Positions 1 to 9,123 are shown, counted from the first letter of the stretch. The stretch is 24,270 nt of DNA from CAYMUR01 sp964393615 (GCA_964393615.1 CAYMUR010000081.1:1-24270); one strand, 5' to 3'. Notes: generated from the letters alone by a model not told the origin. A program made the numbers and translations.

Positions 1-405
1 GCAACACTCCAATCGGTCGAAGGTGATCTTTGTTTGATGACGTTGAATGGCGAGGTCAATCAACGCCAACTGCGTAAGTTTATCGATCCGCTTGCCGCGG
101 ATGAGGTGATGTACGCTAAAAAAATCGTGTGTGACATATCTGGCATTTCTCTGCTTGATTCGGCAGGTGTCAGCTGGTTGTTTGTGACGCACAAACGCTG
201 TCGGGAGCACGGGGGTCGGTTTGTCCTGTATGCAGGGTCCGAGTTGGTCATGAATGTGATTAAGGTGCTCCGTTTGAATCTGGTGTTCGACTTGGCGACC
301 GACGAAGCGACCGCCAGGCAACTGGCAGTTGCTCCCGTTCCCGCAGAACCTCGGGGGCAGGTGAGCTATCCTGATAACGCGGTGGAGCCTGACGCCGAAG
401 CTTGA
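1..405 (+). CDS. STAS-domain protein, anti-sigma factor antagonist-like (5' end outside the window)
   Basis: The reading frame is open from the first base, and the residues before the first internal start codons (ending VEGDLCL) look like the first strand of a STAS domain, so the gene almost certainly begins upstream. The motif LLDSAGVSWL matches the SpoIIAA/RsbV helix that holds the phosphorylatable serine (Asp-Ser-x-Gly). Known family members bind an anti-sigma kinase or phosphatase partner and switch it by serine phosphorylation in the cytoplasm. The last 25 or so residues (PVPAEPRGQVSYPDNAVEPDAEA) form an acidic, proline-containing tail outside the domain. A partner kinase is not visible here, so the target sigma factor or other STAS role is unknown. 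The domain call is strong; the signalling role is inferred. Confidence 0.8.
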   Translation, partial: ATLQSVEGDLCLMTLNGEVNQRQLRKFIDPLAADEVMYAKKIVCDISGISLLDSAGVSWLFVTHKRCREHGGRFVLYAGSELVMNVIKVLRLNLVFDLATDEATARQLAVAPVPAEPRGQVSYPDNAVEPDAEA

Positions 406-517
406 AGAAGGGCCGGCGCTGGGCTATCTGTTCTGTCGTAATGGACGTGTACCCGAGGTAGGTGGTTCTTAGCTGTTTTGGCAGGCGATCAGGAACGGCA
501 GCCAGTGGCGACGGTCT

Positions 518-582
518 CCACGACGACTACCAAATGCCTGTTTTTCGGACACGGCGAAAGTAGGCATTGGTCGCTGTAGTGG
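518..582. repeat. Long imperfect hairpin between convergent genes
   Basis: The left arm (518-539, ending ACCAAATGCCT) pairs with the right arm (562-582, starting AGGCATTGGT) with one bulged A in the core. An inner stem, TTTCG/CGAAA, closes around a GACACGG loop. It lies between the STAS gene and the minus-strand membrane protein gene, so it could end transcription from both sides. No uridine run follows on either strand, so a classical intrinsic terminator is not supported. It may instead be a palindromic repeat element. Confidence 0.5.
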
Positions 583-597
583 AAGAACTGCCGGGTT

Positions 598-894
598 TTA
601 TTTCCAGCGTCTGGCCAGCATGCCATAAGCCAGCAGGACGACTCCTAAGCTAAGTAACGACCTACCAAGCCAGGGTGCGGGCGTCCAGGTAGCACGTGAT
701 GAGCCAGATTCTACCATGGCACGTTGCACGGCACTGTGTGTGGTGTTAGCTTCTGCGCCATACCGGTTAACCAGCATGCTCGTAGCAGGCTCGTTGAGCA
801 CGAACGTTTCGAAAATCTGTAATTCTAGGCCGATGATCAAGAACACCACGGAAAGTAGTCGGGCCGTTCGAAAACGATTCCAGGCGGTTTTCAT
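598..894 (-). CDS. Small two-helix membrane protein, unknown function
   Basis: This is a 98-residue protein that I do not recognise. An N-terminal hydrophobic segment (about residues 13-32, LLSVVFLIIGLELQIFETFV) and a C-terminal one (about 75-93, LGRSLLSLGVVLLAYGMLA) flank a polar loop of about 40 residues that contains NRYGAEANTTHSAVQRAMVESG. The C terminus is basic (ARRWK), which suggests a cytoplasmic tail. The gene starts with ATG but has no clear Shine-Dalgarno sequence. It stands alone, convergent with the STAS gene. The amphipathic layout and the lack of a better frame argue that it is real, but no function can be assigned. Confidence 0.6.
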   Translation of the reverse strand: MKTAWNRFRTARLLSVVFLIIGLELQIFETFVLNEPATSMLVNRYGAEANTTHSAVQRAMVESGSSRATWTPAPWLGRSLLSLGVVLLAYGMLARRWK

Positions 895-1094
895 GAGCAG
901 GATAGAATAATCAAAATTTCCGACGATTGCGGATTCACTTGGCCAGGTGCAGTCAACTGGCAGTGCTTTCCAATGAGCCGATGGGTGTCCAACGGCAATA
1001 GAGTCCTTGTTGGTTCAGAGGTTTTTTTCTGGTGAGGTTGAATGGCTCCAGTTTTCGCTACGGCATCATAGGATAGGCAGGCTTGAGAAGTCTG

Positions 1095-2267
1095 TTATTC
1101 CGACTCGCCAAGAACAACGACTGCGTTAGCTCTTCGGCCATCTCGAACGACGGTCACGGTAACTTTGTCGTTGGGTTGTTTCTGTTCCACGATCGACAGC
1201 AAATCGTCTACCGTTTGGATTTTCTGATCATCGACAGCGATGATCAGATCGGCATAGGATCGATCAAGGTATGTTTCCGTCGTAACGAACGGACCACGTC
1301 GACGTTTTTGGCGTACGACGCGGAAACCGCGTAGTCCAGCTTGTTCTGCTGGCCCATCGCTGGTTAGCACGGCGATTAACAATCCACGCTCCGTGGGGTA
1401 TACGCGTGTGATACCGATATCGGGCCGTATGATACGGCCATGCTCAATAAGCTGTGGTACGACTCGCCTTACCGCGTTAACGGGGATTGCAAATCCAATG
1501 CCTGTATTCTGGCCGGTACTGCTGGCGATTGCCGTATTCATACCGATGAGTTCTGCGCGGCTATCAATCAATGGCCCACCTGAGTTGCCTCGGTTGAGAG
1601 CCGCATCGATCTGGATAATGGATTTCATCGTACGGCCACTTCGAGACGGTAGGGTGCGGTTAAGGCTGGATACGATGCCAACGGTCAAAGTGCGTTCTAA
1701 ACCGAATGGGTTTCCCACGGCGTAAACCTTTTGACCAACCCTCACCTTGGATGAGTCTCCCAGGGCGATGGGATATAATGTGTCCGGATCAGCAGCGATT
1801 TTTAACACAGCGATGTCGTTGACCGCGTCTTCTCCAATTAGCTCTGCGACATAGGATTGCCCATCAAACAACGTCACTTGAATACGCTGTGCTTCTGCAA
1901 TCACATGGTGGTTTGTCAGGATGTGACCTTGTTGGTCCAGTACAGCACCTGATCCAGCACCCTCTGCGGGAACCACTTCCATCTTTAGCAAGGTATCAAG
2001 ACGGACAGTTTTAGTAAAAATGTTTACCACGCCACGATTGACATGTTCGTAAACGGCTATGTTGACACGTTCTTCTTCGGTCAATCCTTGGGGTAGATCG
2101 GGCGGATTAAATGGTTCACTTGGGGACCTGGGGCGAGCGTCAAACGTCGCTTGGCGGGTTGCCTCCTGGGCGGAGAGGATGTGCCCAGGTTCCCATTCGC
2201 TGGTGAGATGTACCATCCCCAAAATCAGGCCAGTGGCGACAAAACGTGGGAGAGTGGCAAGGTTCAT
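1095..2267 (-). CDS. Secreted HtrA/DegP-type serine protease with one PDZ domain
   Basis: This is a 390-residue trypsin-like protease of the HtrA family, which degrades or remodels misfolded proteins in the cell envelope. The ATG at 2267 is chosen because it begins a signal-peptide-like stretch (residues 1-33); an in-frame start at 2429 would overlap the upstream gene and put non-hydrophobic residues first. The catalytic triad is visible: His121 in TNHHV, Asp151 in NDIAVLKI and Ser229 in RGNSGGPL. The protease domain covers about residues 75-275. A single PDZ-like domain (about 283-388) contains a basic insertion, RVVRQKRRRGPF, near residues 316-327. The gene lies 128 nt downstream of the SLC13-like permease on the same strand and may be cotranscribed with it. 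Substrates are unknown. Some HtrA relatives have two PDZ domains; this one has one. Confidence 0.93.
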   Translation of the reverse strand: MNLATLPRFVATGLILGMVHLTSEWEPGHILSAQEATRQATFDARPRSPSEPFNPPDLPQGLTEEERVNIAVYEHVNRGVVNIFTKTVRLDTLLKMEVVPAEGAGSGAVLDQQGHILTNHHVIAEAQRIQVTLFDGQSYVAELIGEDAVNDIAVLKIAADPDTLYPIALGDSSKVRVGQKVYAVGNPFGLERTLTVGIVSSLNRTLPSRSGRTMKSIIQIDAALNRGNSGGPLIDSRAELIGMNTAIASSTGQNTGIGFAIPVNAVRRVVPQLIEHGRIIRPDIGITRVYPTERGLLIAVLTSDGPAEQAGLRGFRVVRQKRRRGPFVTTETYLDRSYADLIIAVDDQKIQTVDDLLSIVEQKQPNDKVTVTVVRDGRRANAVVVLGESE

Positions 2268-2395
2268 GGGTAATTTAAATGGGTGAAGGATGGGGTACTT
2301 ACAAGATAGGCGAAACAGGCATTGATTGCGAGGCCATACGACGAAGACTCCATGCCGTTGTGGAAAGAGATGGCCTAAGATTTCACGATTGGGCT

Positions 2396-4453
2396 TTAAA
2401 AAAACGGCCAAATTTTTGGAATCAACCACAATGCCATAATGGTCACGGCGAGTAAAACTGGCAGCCCAGCACGAAGGTAGTCTTTTGGATAGTAGCCACC
2501 AGGACCCATGATCATCAGGTTGGTCTGATAGCCAATGGGTGTAATAAATGAAAGTGAGGCAGCCAATGCCACTGCCATGACGAACGGGCGTGGATTGAAG
2601 TCAGCTGCCCAAGCCAGAGCGACGGCAATCGGAAAGAGCATAGCGGCCACTGCATTGTTCGTGATCATTTCCGTAAACAGGATTGTCAAAAGATACATGG
2701 CAAGCAGTAGGCACCAGGGTAACCACGGATTATTTTCACCAACTAGCCCTACTAATGGAGTAACGATACCTTGTGCGACTGTTTCTGCCACGCCACTTTC
2801 TGTGAGTGATTTTCCCAACCCCAACGCTCCGACGATCACAAATAAAATGTGATAATCGATGGCAGCGCGAGCGTGGGTTACCCGTAGGCAACGAGTGATG
2901 ACCATTAGTAAAGCGACAGCGATAGCGACGATTTCAGGAGAAGAAATACCTTTCCAGAGAGAGGTCCATGGTGTTGTCCAGTGGTTTTTGTCCGCGTAGT
3001 CTTGTCCCAAAAAACTGGTCCATGCCAGCCAAAATACAAGCAGTGCCGCCATTAATCCGGCCAGTAATGCTCGGTCGTGACGCCGTGGTTCGTCACCTTC
3101 GACACTGCTGACCAAGTAAAAATCGCGGTTATTCCGGTAACGGGCGACAAAGCTGGCGTGCGTCTGAAGCAGTAGCGTATCACCCGGTTCTAGTACGATG
3201 TCGCCAATCTTGTTCGTCAAACGCACTCCGCTTCGATGAACGGCTACTACCGCGGCATTGTAAAGTTGACGAAATTTGGTTTCTCGAACGGTTGTACCGA
3301 TCAGTGGTGAGGTACGTGACAAGACGGCTTCGGTCAAATGACGTTGTTGCCGTGCGACAGGGCTGAACTCATAGGTTGTATCGGCGGCAGGGACCAGGCC
3401 GGGGATTTTCTCTAAATCGAGAATTGTACTGACCACACCTGTAAAAATCAGCCGATCCCCGCCACGAATGACGTCGCTTGGGGTGACGGGCGTAATAATT
3501 TCTCCATCACGGAAAATTTCAATCAAAAACAACCCGGGTAGGTGCCTCAAGCCAGCATCCTCAACGGTTTGTTCAATTAAACGGCAATCTGGTCGGACCA
3601 GCATCTCGACCAAATATTCACGGCGTTGTTCCCCCAGTTTTTCGACCAAATTTGTTCGGTCGGGCAACAGGCGTCGACCAAAAACTAGGAGCACCATGGT
3701 CCCCGCAACGGCACACGGTAAACCCACATAGCCGATTTCAAACAGCCGCATGGGAACCAACTGCTGATTGAATCTTTCTCTAGTCCAGCGACGGTTTGGA
3801 GTAGAGGTTGCATCATTGCTGGGGGACGTTTGTGGGAGAGTTGATTGGCGCAGCGCATGTTCTCGTTGCATTTCCCCGTGGACAACGAGTGTTGTGCTCG
3901 TGCCGATCATCGTGCAAACCCCACCCAGGATGGCGAAGTAACTCACAGGGATTAATAATTTTGAGGGTGAGATACTTCGTTTACGACACCAGTCCAACAC
4001 AACTGGCATGGCCATTGCCACCAATGCGGTGTTTAGTAGAAACGCTGAGACGCTGACTAGGCCAAGCGCCAGAGAATACATGGCACCCCGTTCACTGGGG
4101 ATTCTTCCCAGCCAGTAATGTCCGATCCAGTCCAAAACCCCCGTATGGCGCAACGCGGCAGAGACCACCAACAGCGCACCGATCATCAACACCGCCGTAT
4201 TGGCGAATCCGGAGACGGCCTGTTCAGGCGAGATGACCCCCGTCACGGTCACGATTGCCAAGCCGGTTAAGAATAGCAGGTCGACCGGTGCACCCCGGTG
4301 CAGGAACAGGGTGAGAAAGACTCCCGTGACAACCAACACCGCAATCCAGCCTTGCAGAGTGAACAAGGACAAAAATTCAGGAAAAAGACCTAGTAACTGG
4401 TTGGAAAAAGGGGGATGGGCGAAAAGCATTGTGATGGCGGTCCAGGGCGGCAT
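2396..4453 (-). CDS. SLC13-family permease with two TrkA-C domains
   Basis: This 685-residue inner-membrane transporter belongs to the ArsB/SLC13-like superfamily, whose members move dicarboxylates, sulfate or related anions, usually with sodium. About five helices lie in residues 33-260, including the pore motif GVCTMIGTSTTLVVHG near 178-193. Two regulatory TrkA-C (RCK_C) domains follow at about 280-350 and 372-445; both have the typical GD.L.. strand (GGDRLIFTG, PGDTLLLQT). A second bundle of helices covers about 462-685 and contains TNNAVAAMLFPIA and TPIGYQTNLMIMGPGGY. This order (helices, paired TrkA-C, helices) is typical of bacterial SLC13-like permeases with cytosolic regulation. The substrate cannot be read from sequence. 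The gene is divergent from the large VWA gene and upstream of the HtrA-like protease. The start at 4453 has only a weak ribosome site; Met9 is an alternative. Confidence 0.9.
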   Translation of the reverse strand: MPPWTAITMLFAHPPFSNQLLGLFPEFLSLFTLQGWIAVLVVTGVFLTLFLHRGAPVDLLFLTGLAIVTVTGVISPEQAVSGFANTAVLMIGALLVVSAALRHTGVLDWIGHYWLGRIPSERGAMYSLALGLVSVSAFLLNTALVAMAMPVVLDWCRKRSISPSKLLIPVSYFAILGGVCTMIGTSTTLVVHGEMQREHALRQSTLPQTSPSNDATSTPNRRWTRERFNQQLVPMRLFEIGYVGLPCAVAGTMVLLVFGRRLLPDRTNLVEKLGEQRREYLVEMLVRPDCRLIEQTVEDAGLRHLPGLFLIEIFRDGEIITPVTPSDVIRGGDRLIFTGVVSTILDLEKIPGLVPAADTTYEFSPVARQQRHLTEAVLSRTSPLIGTTVRETKFRQLYNAAVVAVHRSGVRLTNKIGDIVLEPGDTLLLQTHASFVARYRNNRDFYLVSSVEGDEPRRHDRALLAGLMAALLVFWLAWTSFLGQDYADKNHWTTPWTSLWKGISSPEIVAIAVALLMVITRCLRVTHARAAIDYHILFVIVGALGLGKSLTESGVAETVAQGIVTPLVGLVGENNPWLPWCLLLAMYLLTILFTEMITNNAVAAMLFPIAVALAWAADFNPRPFVMAVALAASLSFITPIGYQTNLMIMGPGGYYPKDYLRAGLPVLLAVTIMALWLIPKIWPFF

Positions 4454-4868
4454 GTTAGCCTGGAGAATGAAGAGAATTGCTTGGTTTTAGTGGAGCCTTA
4501 TGAACTCATGGCAGGTTCGTGTTGAATTGACAATACCAAGATCAGTAATAAAAGGTAGGGATTCTACAGGGATCTACTTGGTTTCCGCTTAAAAAATCCT
4601 GCAAGACCGACTAGACCTCAAAACCGTCATCTTCAGCCAGAAGCTGCTTCGGTGCGGGATGTCAGGGAGCTTTGGCCCGATTTGGCAGGCTGGAGGGGTT
4701 CCTGGGTCCCAGTTTAGAGCTAAAAACTAAGATTTATTAGTGGCGTATTGTGAGTAGTCGTAATACAATACAGGTAATCGGAACAGTCTTCTTTCATGGT
4801 CAGATTGTATCGGGACCGGTTTGGTTCGGACAGTGATTTGGCTCTTCTTTACGTATGGGAGTTTTACG
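4454..4868. other. Divergent intergenic region, no gene seen
   Basis: These 415 nt separate the minus-strand SLC13-like permease from the plus-strand VWA gene, so promoters for both should lie here. A TTGACA hexamer occurs at 4527-4532, but no good -10 hexamer sits 16-18 nt from it. A TACAAT hexamer near 4762 lacks a good -35. I cannot assign a promoter and see no small gene. Confidence 0.5.
4857..4861 (+). promoter_or_regulatory. Shine-Dalgarno site that sets the VWA gene start
   Basis: GGGAG lies 7 nt before the ATG at 4869. An in-frame TTG at 4821 would add 16 residues before the signal peptide and has no comparable site, so 4869 is the better start. Confidence 0.7.
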
Positions 4869-7800
4869 ATGTTGAGGCTCATTCTGGTTAGGTTGGCAAT
4901 GATTGGCTGTGTGGCTGGCATCAGCGTGGCTGATATCGCGCCGGTCTTAGGTGCCCCGGAATCCAAGCCGAGTGTTGAATCAGCTCGTTTGGTGACGTTC
5001 GAAAAATATTTTGCAGCCGCGATTAGCATGCCTCAGGACCAGGAATTTGCTGGTTATCATCAGCGCGATGTCGTGATCTACTTTGACACGTCCGCCAGTC
5101 AGACTGGGCAGTTTCGCACGGATGCGCTGATGGCGCTGGACACTTTGTTAAAAAATCTAAAGGCGCAGGATCGTGTTCGATTATTTGCCGTCGATTTAAA
5201 GCCGGTGCCATTAACGTCTGGTTTTGTTAAGGCCACAGGCAAGTCAGTGCAAACCGCGATCACGTTATTGGAAAAGAGGGCACCGCTGGGCTCCACAGAC
5301 TTTGGAGTTTTGCTTCGCTCGGTTAGTAATAGTTTTGCCAGTGTAGAGGATGGATCGGCTGATCAACGTGGGCGAAGCGTAGTTTACATTGGTGACGGGC
5401 AGAGCAAGGTCAACTATATCCAAGGCGAAGAGTTGCGTGACTACATCGACGAATTGGTAAGCCAACAAATTACGTTTAACAGTTTTGCGATTGGACCTTC
5501 GCGAGACAATATGGCCTTGGCTGTTTTGGCAAACCAGACTGGTGGTAATTTGATTGTTGATTCGGATGACGCTTCTCCGCAACAATTTGGAACGGCATTA
5601 GTACGTGTAGTGCATGCGGATACCGTTTGGCCGACTGGTGTCGAGCTTTCTGACGGATTTGTGCAAGCGCTGCCCCAGCGAGTACCCCCTCTGAATTCTT
5701 TGCGTGATACGATTCTAATCGGAACCCTTGATCCCCTCGGTGAACATGCTATCCGTTGGGAAGGTGAGGCGGCTGGAGAAAAGGTTGCATTAAGCTGGCA
5801 ATTAACGGCTGAGCCTTCTCAAGAGGATCACGCGTATTTGCCGCGTCTTGTTCAGATGGCGCAAGCTGATCAGGGCCTCAGTTTGCCTACATTGGGAAGC
5901 GACGGTTTACTAGAAACTCGTCGGTTATTGATGAAATCGTCCCAGAACCTTTCCCGGTTTGGACGCGTCGTGATGTCCAGCGGTGATGTAGCGGGTGCTG
6001 GTCGGCTGGCCGTTGCTGCTTTACGCAGTGATGCCAGTAACCGGGAAGCCCGTTCCTTGTTAGTGGCCAGTCGTCGTGCAGCAGGTGAAGAGACACCTCA
6101 GCAGGAGGAAAATCCTGTGGCACACGATGAAGGCAGTAGCGACGACAACCAGGTGATTGAGCTTGAGATTAGCGATGAGCAAGAAGCTGCCACGGAGGAT
6201 GCTTTGATTCTTGACGACGAGAGCGTCAGAAGCGAACCGTCTACTGGAGCCTTTTTAAATCAGGTGCAAAAACGCCGGGGTGTGATCGAGGGTCAGATTC
6301 GTGCGGAGGTAGAAAAGGGGTTGGGCGATGCGCGTCGTACGATGGCGACTGATCCGGCTGGGGCTGCAGAGGATTTGAAATTGCTTTTGGAAGTCGTCGA
6401 ACGGACCCCTGATTTACAGGATGAAGTAAAGCGTTTGTTGCGGGACCGCATTGTGACGGCAATCCGCCAGTCACAGCGACGTCAGGCAGAACATGAATCG
6501 CAACAGTTAGAAGCTGAGGAACTGGCTGCTGTGGCGCACGAACGGGCTCGCGTCATTCGACAACTTCAAGAAGATCAGGAAAAACTCGACGGTTTAATGG
6601 AGTGGTTTGATGCCCTGATGGACGAAGGGCGCTACCTCGATGCCGTGGACTATCCAGCCGCTGAAATGAGGGAAATAGCGCCCCTTGCCGCCGAACCCGT
6701 GGCTGCCAGTGACTCGGGGACATTTCGAGCAAACTGGGCGCGGGCCCGGGAGCTTTATGAATTGCGAACAAGAGCCTTTGTAGATGTTTTGTTCGACGTC
6801 GAAAAGTCGTTGATACCGTTTTCCGGCGAACCACCGGTTGTTTATCCCGATGTGGAAACATGGCGGCGGCTCACTGACCGTCGTAAAAAGTATGCTTCGG
6901 TTGATCTTTCCAGTCCGAATGCCGCAGAAACAAAAATCTACCAGGCGTTGGAGGAATCAACGGTCATCGAATTTTTCGATACAGAATTGGCCAATGCAAT
7001 AAGTTTTTTGGCGGATCAGCATGACATCAATATTGTTCTCGACACTCAGCGAATCGAAGAAGTGGGTGTGAGTTCCTCCAGCCCCATCAGTCAGTCGCTG
7101 AAAGGAATCAGTCTCAAATCAGCCTTGAATCTGATATTGGGAGAAATCGATTTGGCCTATGTGGTGGACAATGAGGTGTTGTTAATTACGACCGAAGAAG
7201 AAGCGACCAGCCCTGACCGAATGGTGACCAAAGTCTATCCGGTCGCTGATCTGGTGATTCCCGTTCAAAGTGCCCAGGGAAGTCCCTTTGGCATGGGCGG
7301 CGGCATGATGGGCGGCGGCATGGGCGGCGGCATGGGCGGCGGCATGGGGCGAGGAGGCGGTTTCTTTAATGTGTCCGACGAAGCGTCGGAGAAGCGGGTG
7401 GAGGCAGGTGATCAGGACAAGCGACTGGCTAAACCTGGAATTCGACCGTTTACGGGCAATGCTGAGAAGCAGGCGCGAAAGAATAATGGAAAAGGGAATG
7501 TCGATTCAAGCCGTTCGGTTCGTCCACGGGTGATTCGGCCCGTGATGTCGGAGGGACAGGACCTGAACGAAATTTGGAATTTGCATTTTGTCGCGAACCG
7601 TGAATCGGAAGCGGATATTCGCGAGACTTGTCGCTATTTAATGCGATCGAAACGGTATGACCAGCTGATTGCCATGATTCATGGTGCGTTGCGAAATAGT
7701 CAATCGCAACCCTGGATGTACGAGGCGATGGGATTGGCCATGCAGGCTCAAGGAGCACCTCGCGAAGAGATCGAGCGGGCGTTGATGTCCGCCGTTGACT

Positions 7801-9083
7801 TTGGCGCGACATTGGACAACTTGATGTATGTTTCGTTGTACCTGACACGTATTGGTTTGGACGAGCGAGCTTTGTCGTTGTTGCGTGAAATCAGTGAAGC
7901 AGCCCCATTTCGTCCGGAATCTTATGCGCACGGATTGCGGGTTGCCAGCCGAATGCAGGACCTGGATGGTATTCGTTGGGCCTCCCTTGGCGTCTTGCGC
8001 CAAGCCTGGATGAGATCGGAACAGGCGATCGAGAATGAGGCGTACCGGGCCGCTCATGCAGCGTTGTCGCGGCTGGAAGAAGGGGGTCGCGAAGACGATG
8101 CAGCGCAATTCGAGCGGGACCTTGATGAAGCGATGATTCGAGATATTTACATTGAAGTCCATTTTAGTGGGGATGCCGATGTTGATTTGTTAGTGGAAGA
8201 ACCGGCTGGTACGGTTTGCTCACTGCGCAATCCACGGACGACATCCGGAGGGGTTTTGCTTGCCGATTCGTTTTCCCAGGCCACGAATGATCCGTCGAAT
8301 CAGGGCGAAGCGGTGGAAACCTATGTTTGCTCATTTGGCTTTGGTGGGACTTATCGCATGTTACTGCGTCGTATTTGGGGTGAGGTCACGGCGGACAAAG
8401 TGACCGTCGATATCTACACGAATTACGGTACAAAAAACGAAGAGCATATTCGGCAACATGTGGCTTTGAATGACAAGGATGCTGTCCTGCTTTTTGATTT
8501 GCCGCAAGGGCGACGGGCAGAACCACTGGAACAACACCTGGTGGCGAATACCGTGCGTACTCAAAACGCTGTTGGCCGAGCCGTTTTGGCCCAACAGTTG
8601 AACCAAACAGCCAACAGTTCGGCCGTGCGAGAATTGCTTTCATCAGCGCCGTTTCTGGATCCGCGGCTCAATCGCGGTTTGCGCCGTGGAGTCGGTTACC
8701 AACCGGTGATCACGACTTTGCCAGAAGGTACCACGTTGCAGGTCACTGCGGTCGTTTCGGCCGATCGGCGTTATGTGCGGGTTACGCCGACCCCCTTGTT
8801 TTCAGCGATTGGGGATGTGCAGACATTTAATTTTGCGACTGGTCAGGGCGGTGGCATGGGAGGTGGCATGGGAGGTGGCATGGGAGGCATGGGAGGTGGC
8901 ATGGGAGGCATGGGTGGAGGTATGGGAGGTATGGGAGGTGGTATGGGAGGCATGGGAGGCATGGGGGGTGGTATGGGAGGTATGGGAGGTATGGGAGGTG
9001 GAATGGGTGGCATGGGTGGCGGCATGGGCGGAGGTATGGGTGGTATGGGTGGTGGTATGGGAGGCATGGGGGGTGGTTTCTAG
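4869..9083 (+). CDS. Large exported VWA protein with secretin-like domain and Gly-Met tail
   Basis: This is a 1404-residue protein. A signal peptide ends near residue 29 (VLGAPES). A von Willebrand A domain covers about 65-235 with an intact MIDAS: Asp73-x-Ser75-x-Ser77, Thr143 and Asp176. Known VWA domains bind partners through this metal site. Next come an acidic spacer, a charged coiled coil (about 465-575) and a segment at about 690-787 that resembles the secretin/TonB short (STN) domain (FFDTELANAISFLADQHDI, then SLKSALNLIL). A first Gly-Met tract follows (about 807-832), then a helical, TPR-like region (about 900-1085), a DUF2135-like beta segment (about 1090-1210) and a conserved-looking block with TTLPEGTTLQVTAVV and DRRYVRVTP. 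The tail, 1327-1404, is 56 Gly, 21 Met and a final Phe. It is probably envelope-associated, but the function is unknown. The gene is monocistronic, with hairpins after the stop. The STN, TPR and DUF2135 calls are from memory of the families and need profile searches. Confidence 0.88.
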   Translation: MLRLILVRLAMIGCVAGISVADIAPVLGAPESKPSVESARLVTFEKYFAAAISMPQDQEFAGYHQRDVVIYFDTSASQTGQFRTDALMALDTLLKNLKAQDRVRLFAVDLKPVPLTSGFVKATGKSVQTAITLLEKRAPLGSTDFGVLLRSVSNSFASVEDGSADQRGRSVVYIGDGQSKVNYIQGEELRDYIDELVSQQITFNSFAIGPSRDNMALAVLANQTGGNLIVDSDDASPQQFGTALVRVVHADTVWPTGVELSDGFVQALPQRVPPLNSLRDTILIGTLDPLGEHAIRWEGEAAGEKVALSWQLTAEPSQEDHAYLPRLVQMAQADQGLSLPTLGSDGLLETRRLLMKSSQNLSRFGRVVMSSGDVAGAGRLAVAALRSDASNREARSLLVASRRAAGEETPQQEENPVAHDEGSSDDNQVIELEISDEQEAATEDALILDDESVRSEPSTGAFLNQVQKRRGVIEGQIRAEVEKGLGDARRTMATDPAGAAEDLKLLLEVVERTPDLQDEVKRLLRDRIVTAIRQSQRRQAEHESQQLEAEELAAVAHERARVIRQLQEDQEKLDGLMEWFDALMDEGRYLDAVDYPAAEMREIAPLAAEPVAASDSGTFRANWARARELYELRTRAFVDVLFDVEKSLIPFSGEPPVVYPDVETWRRLTDRRKKYASVDLSSPNAAETKIYQALEESTVIEFFDTELANAISFLADQHDINIVLDTQRIEEVGVSSSSPISQSLKGISLKSALNLILGEIDLAYVVDNEVLLITTEEEATSPDRMVTKVYPVADLVIPVQSAQGSPFGMGGGMMGGGMGGGMGGGMGRGGGFFNVSDEASEKRVEAGDQDKRLAKPGIRPFTGNAEKQARKNNGKGNVDSSRSVRPRVIRPVMSEGQDLNEIWNLHFVANRESEADIRETCRYLMRSKRYDQLIAMIHGALRNSQSQPWMYEAMGLAMQAQGAPREEIERALMSAVDFGATLDNLMYVSLYLTRIGLDERALSLLREISEAAPFRPESYAHGLRVASRMQDLDGIRWASLGVLRQAWMRSEQAIENEAYRAAHAALSRLEEGGREDDAAQFERDLDEAMIRDIYIEVHFSGDADVDLLVEEPAGTVCSLRNPRTTSGGVLLADSFSQATNDPSNQGEAVETYVCSFGFGGTYRMLLRRIWGEVTADKVTVDIYTNYGTKNEEHIRQHVALNDKDAVLLFDLPQGRRAEPLEQHLVANTVRTQNAVGRAVLAQQLNQTANSSAVRELLSSAPFLDPRLNRGLRRGVGYQPVITTLPEGTTLQVTAVVSADRRYVRVTPTPLFSAIGDVQTFNFATGQGGGMGGGMGGGMGGMGGGMGGMGGGMGGMGGGMGGMGGMGGGMGGMGGMGGGMGGMGGGMGGGMGGMGGGMGGMGGGF
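7288..7365 (+). repeat. Internal Gly-Met coding repeat
   Basis: A run of ATGGGCGGCGGC units encodes GMGGGM-type repeats within the VWA gene, just after the STN-like domain. It uses almost only GGC for glycine, unlike the C-terminal tract, which mixes GGA, GGT and GGC. The two tracts therefore probably expanded independently. Confidence 0.85.
8847..9080 (+). repeat. C-terminal Gly-Met minisatellite in the VWA gene
   Basis: The 234-bp tract encodes 78 residues made of eleven GGGM and ten GGM units, ending GGGF. Repeat units at DNA level are 9 and 12 bp (ATG plus two or three glycine codons). Such a tract can expand or contract in frame. It also produces long false open frames on the other strand and in the other frames. 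Confidence 0.95.
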
Positions 9084-9123
9084 AGGGCGCCAGGCCTCTT
9101 TCTGTGATACCGCGTAGCGCGGT
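9082..9123 (+). terminator. Possible terminator hairpins after the VWA gene
   Basis: Two hairpins follow the stop codon. AGAGG (9082-9086) pairs with CCTCT (9095-9099) and is followed by TTCTGTG. ACCGCG (9109-9114) pairs perfectly with CGCGGT (9118-9123) across a three-base loop. Uridine runs are short, so intrinsic termination is plausible but not proven. Confidence 0.4.

Noticed and set aside
8773..9117. Trp/Val/Ala-rich frame over the Gly-Met tract, and the His/Thr/Ser-rich and Pro-rich frames on the minus strand
   Set aside because: They are out-of-frame readings of the coding repeat; low-complexity repeats keep all frames open.
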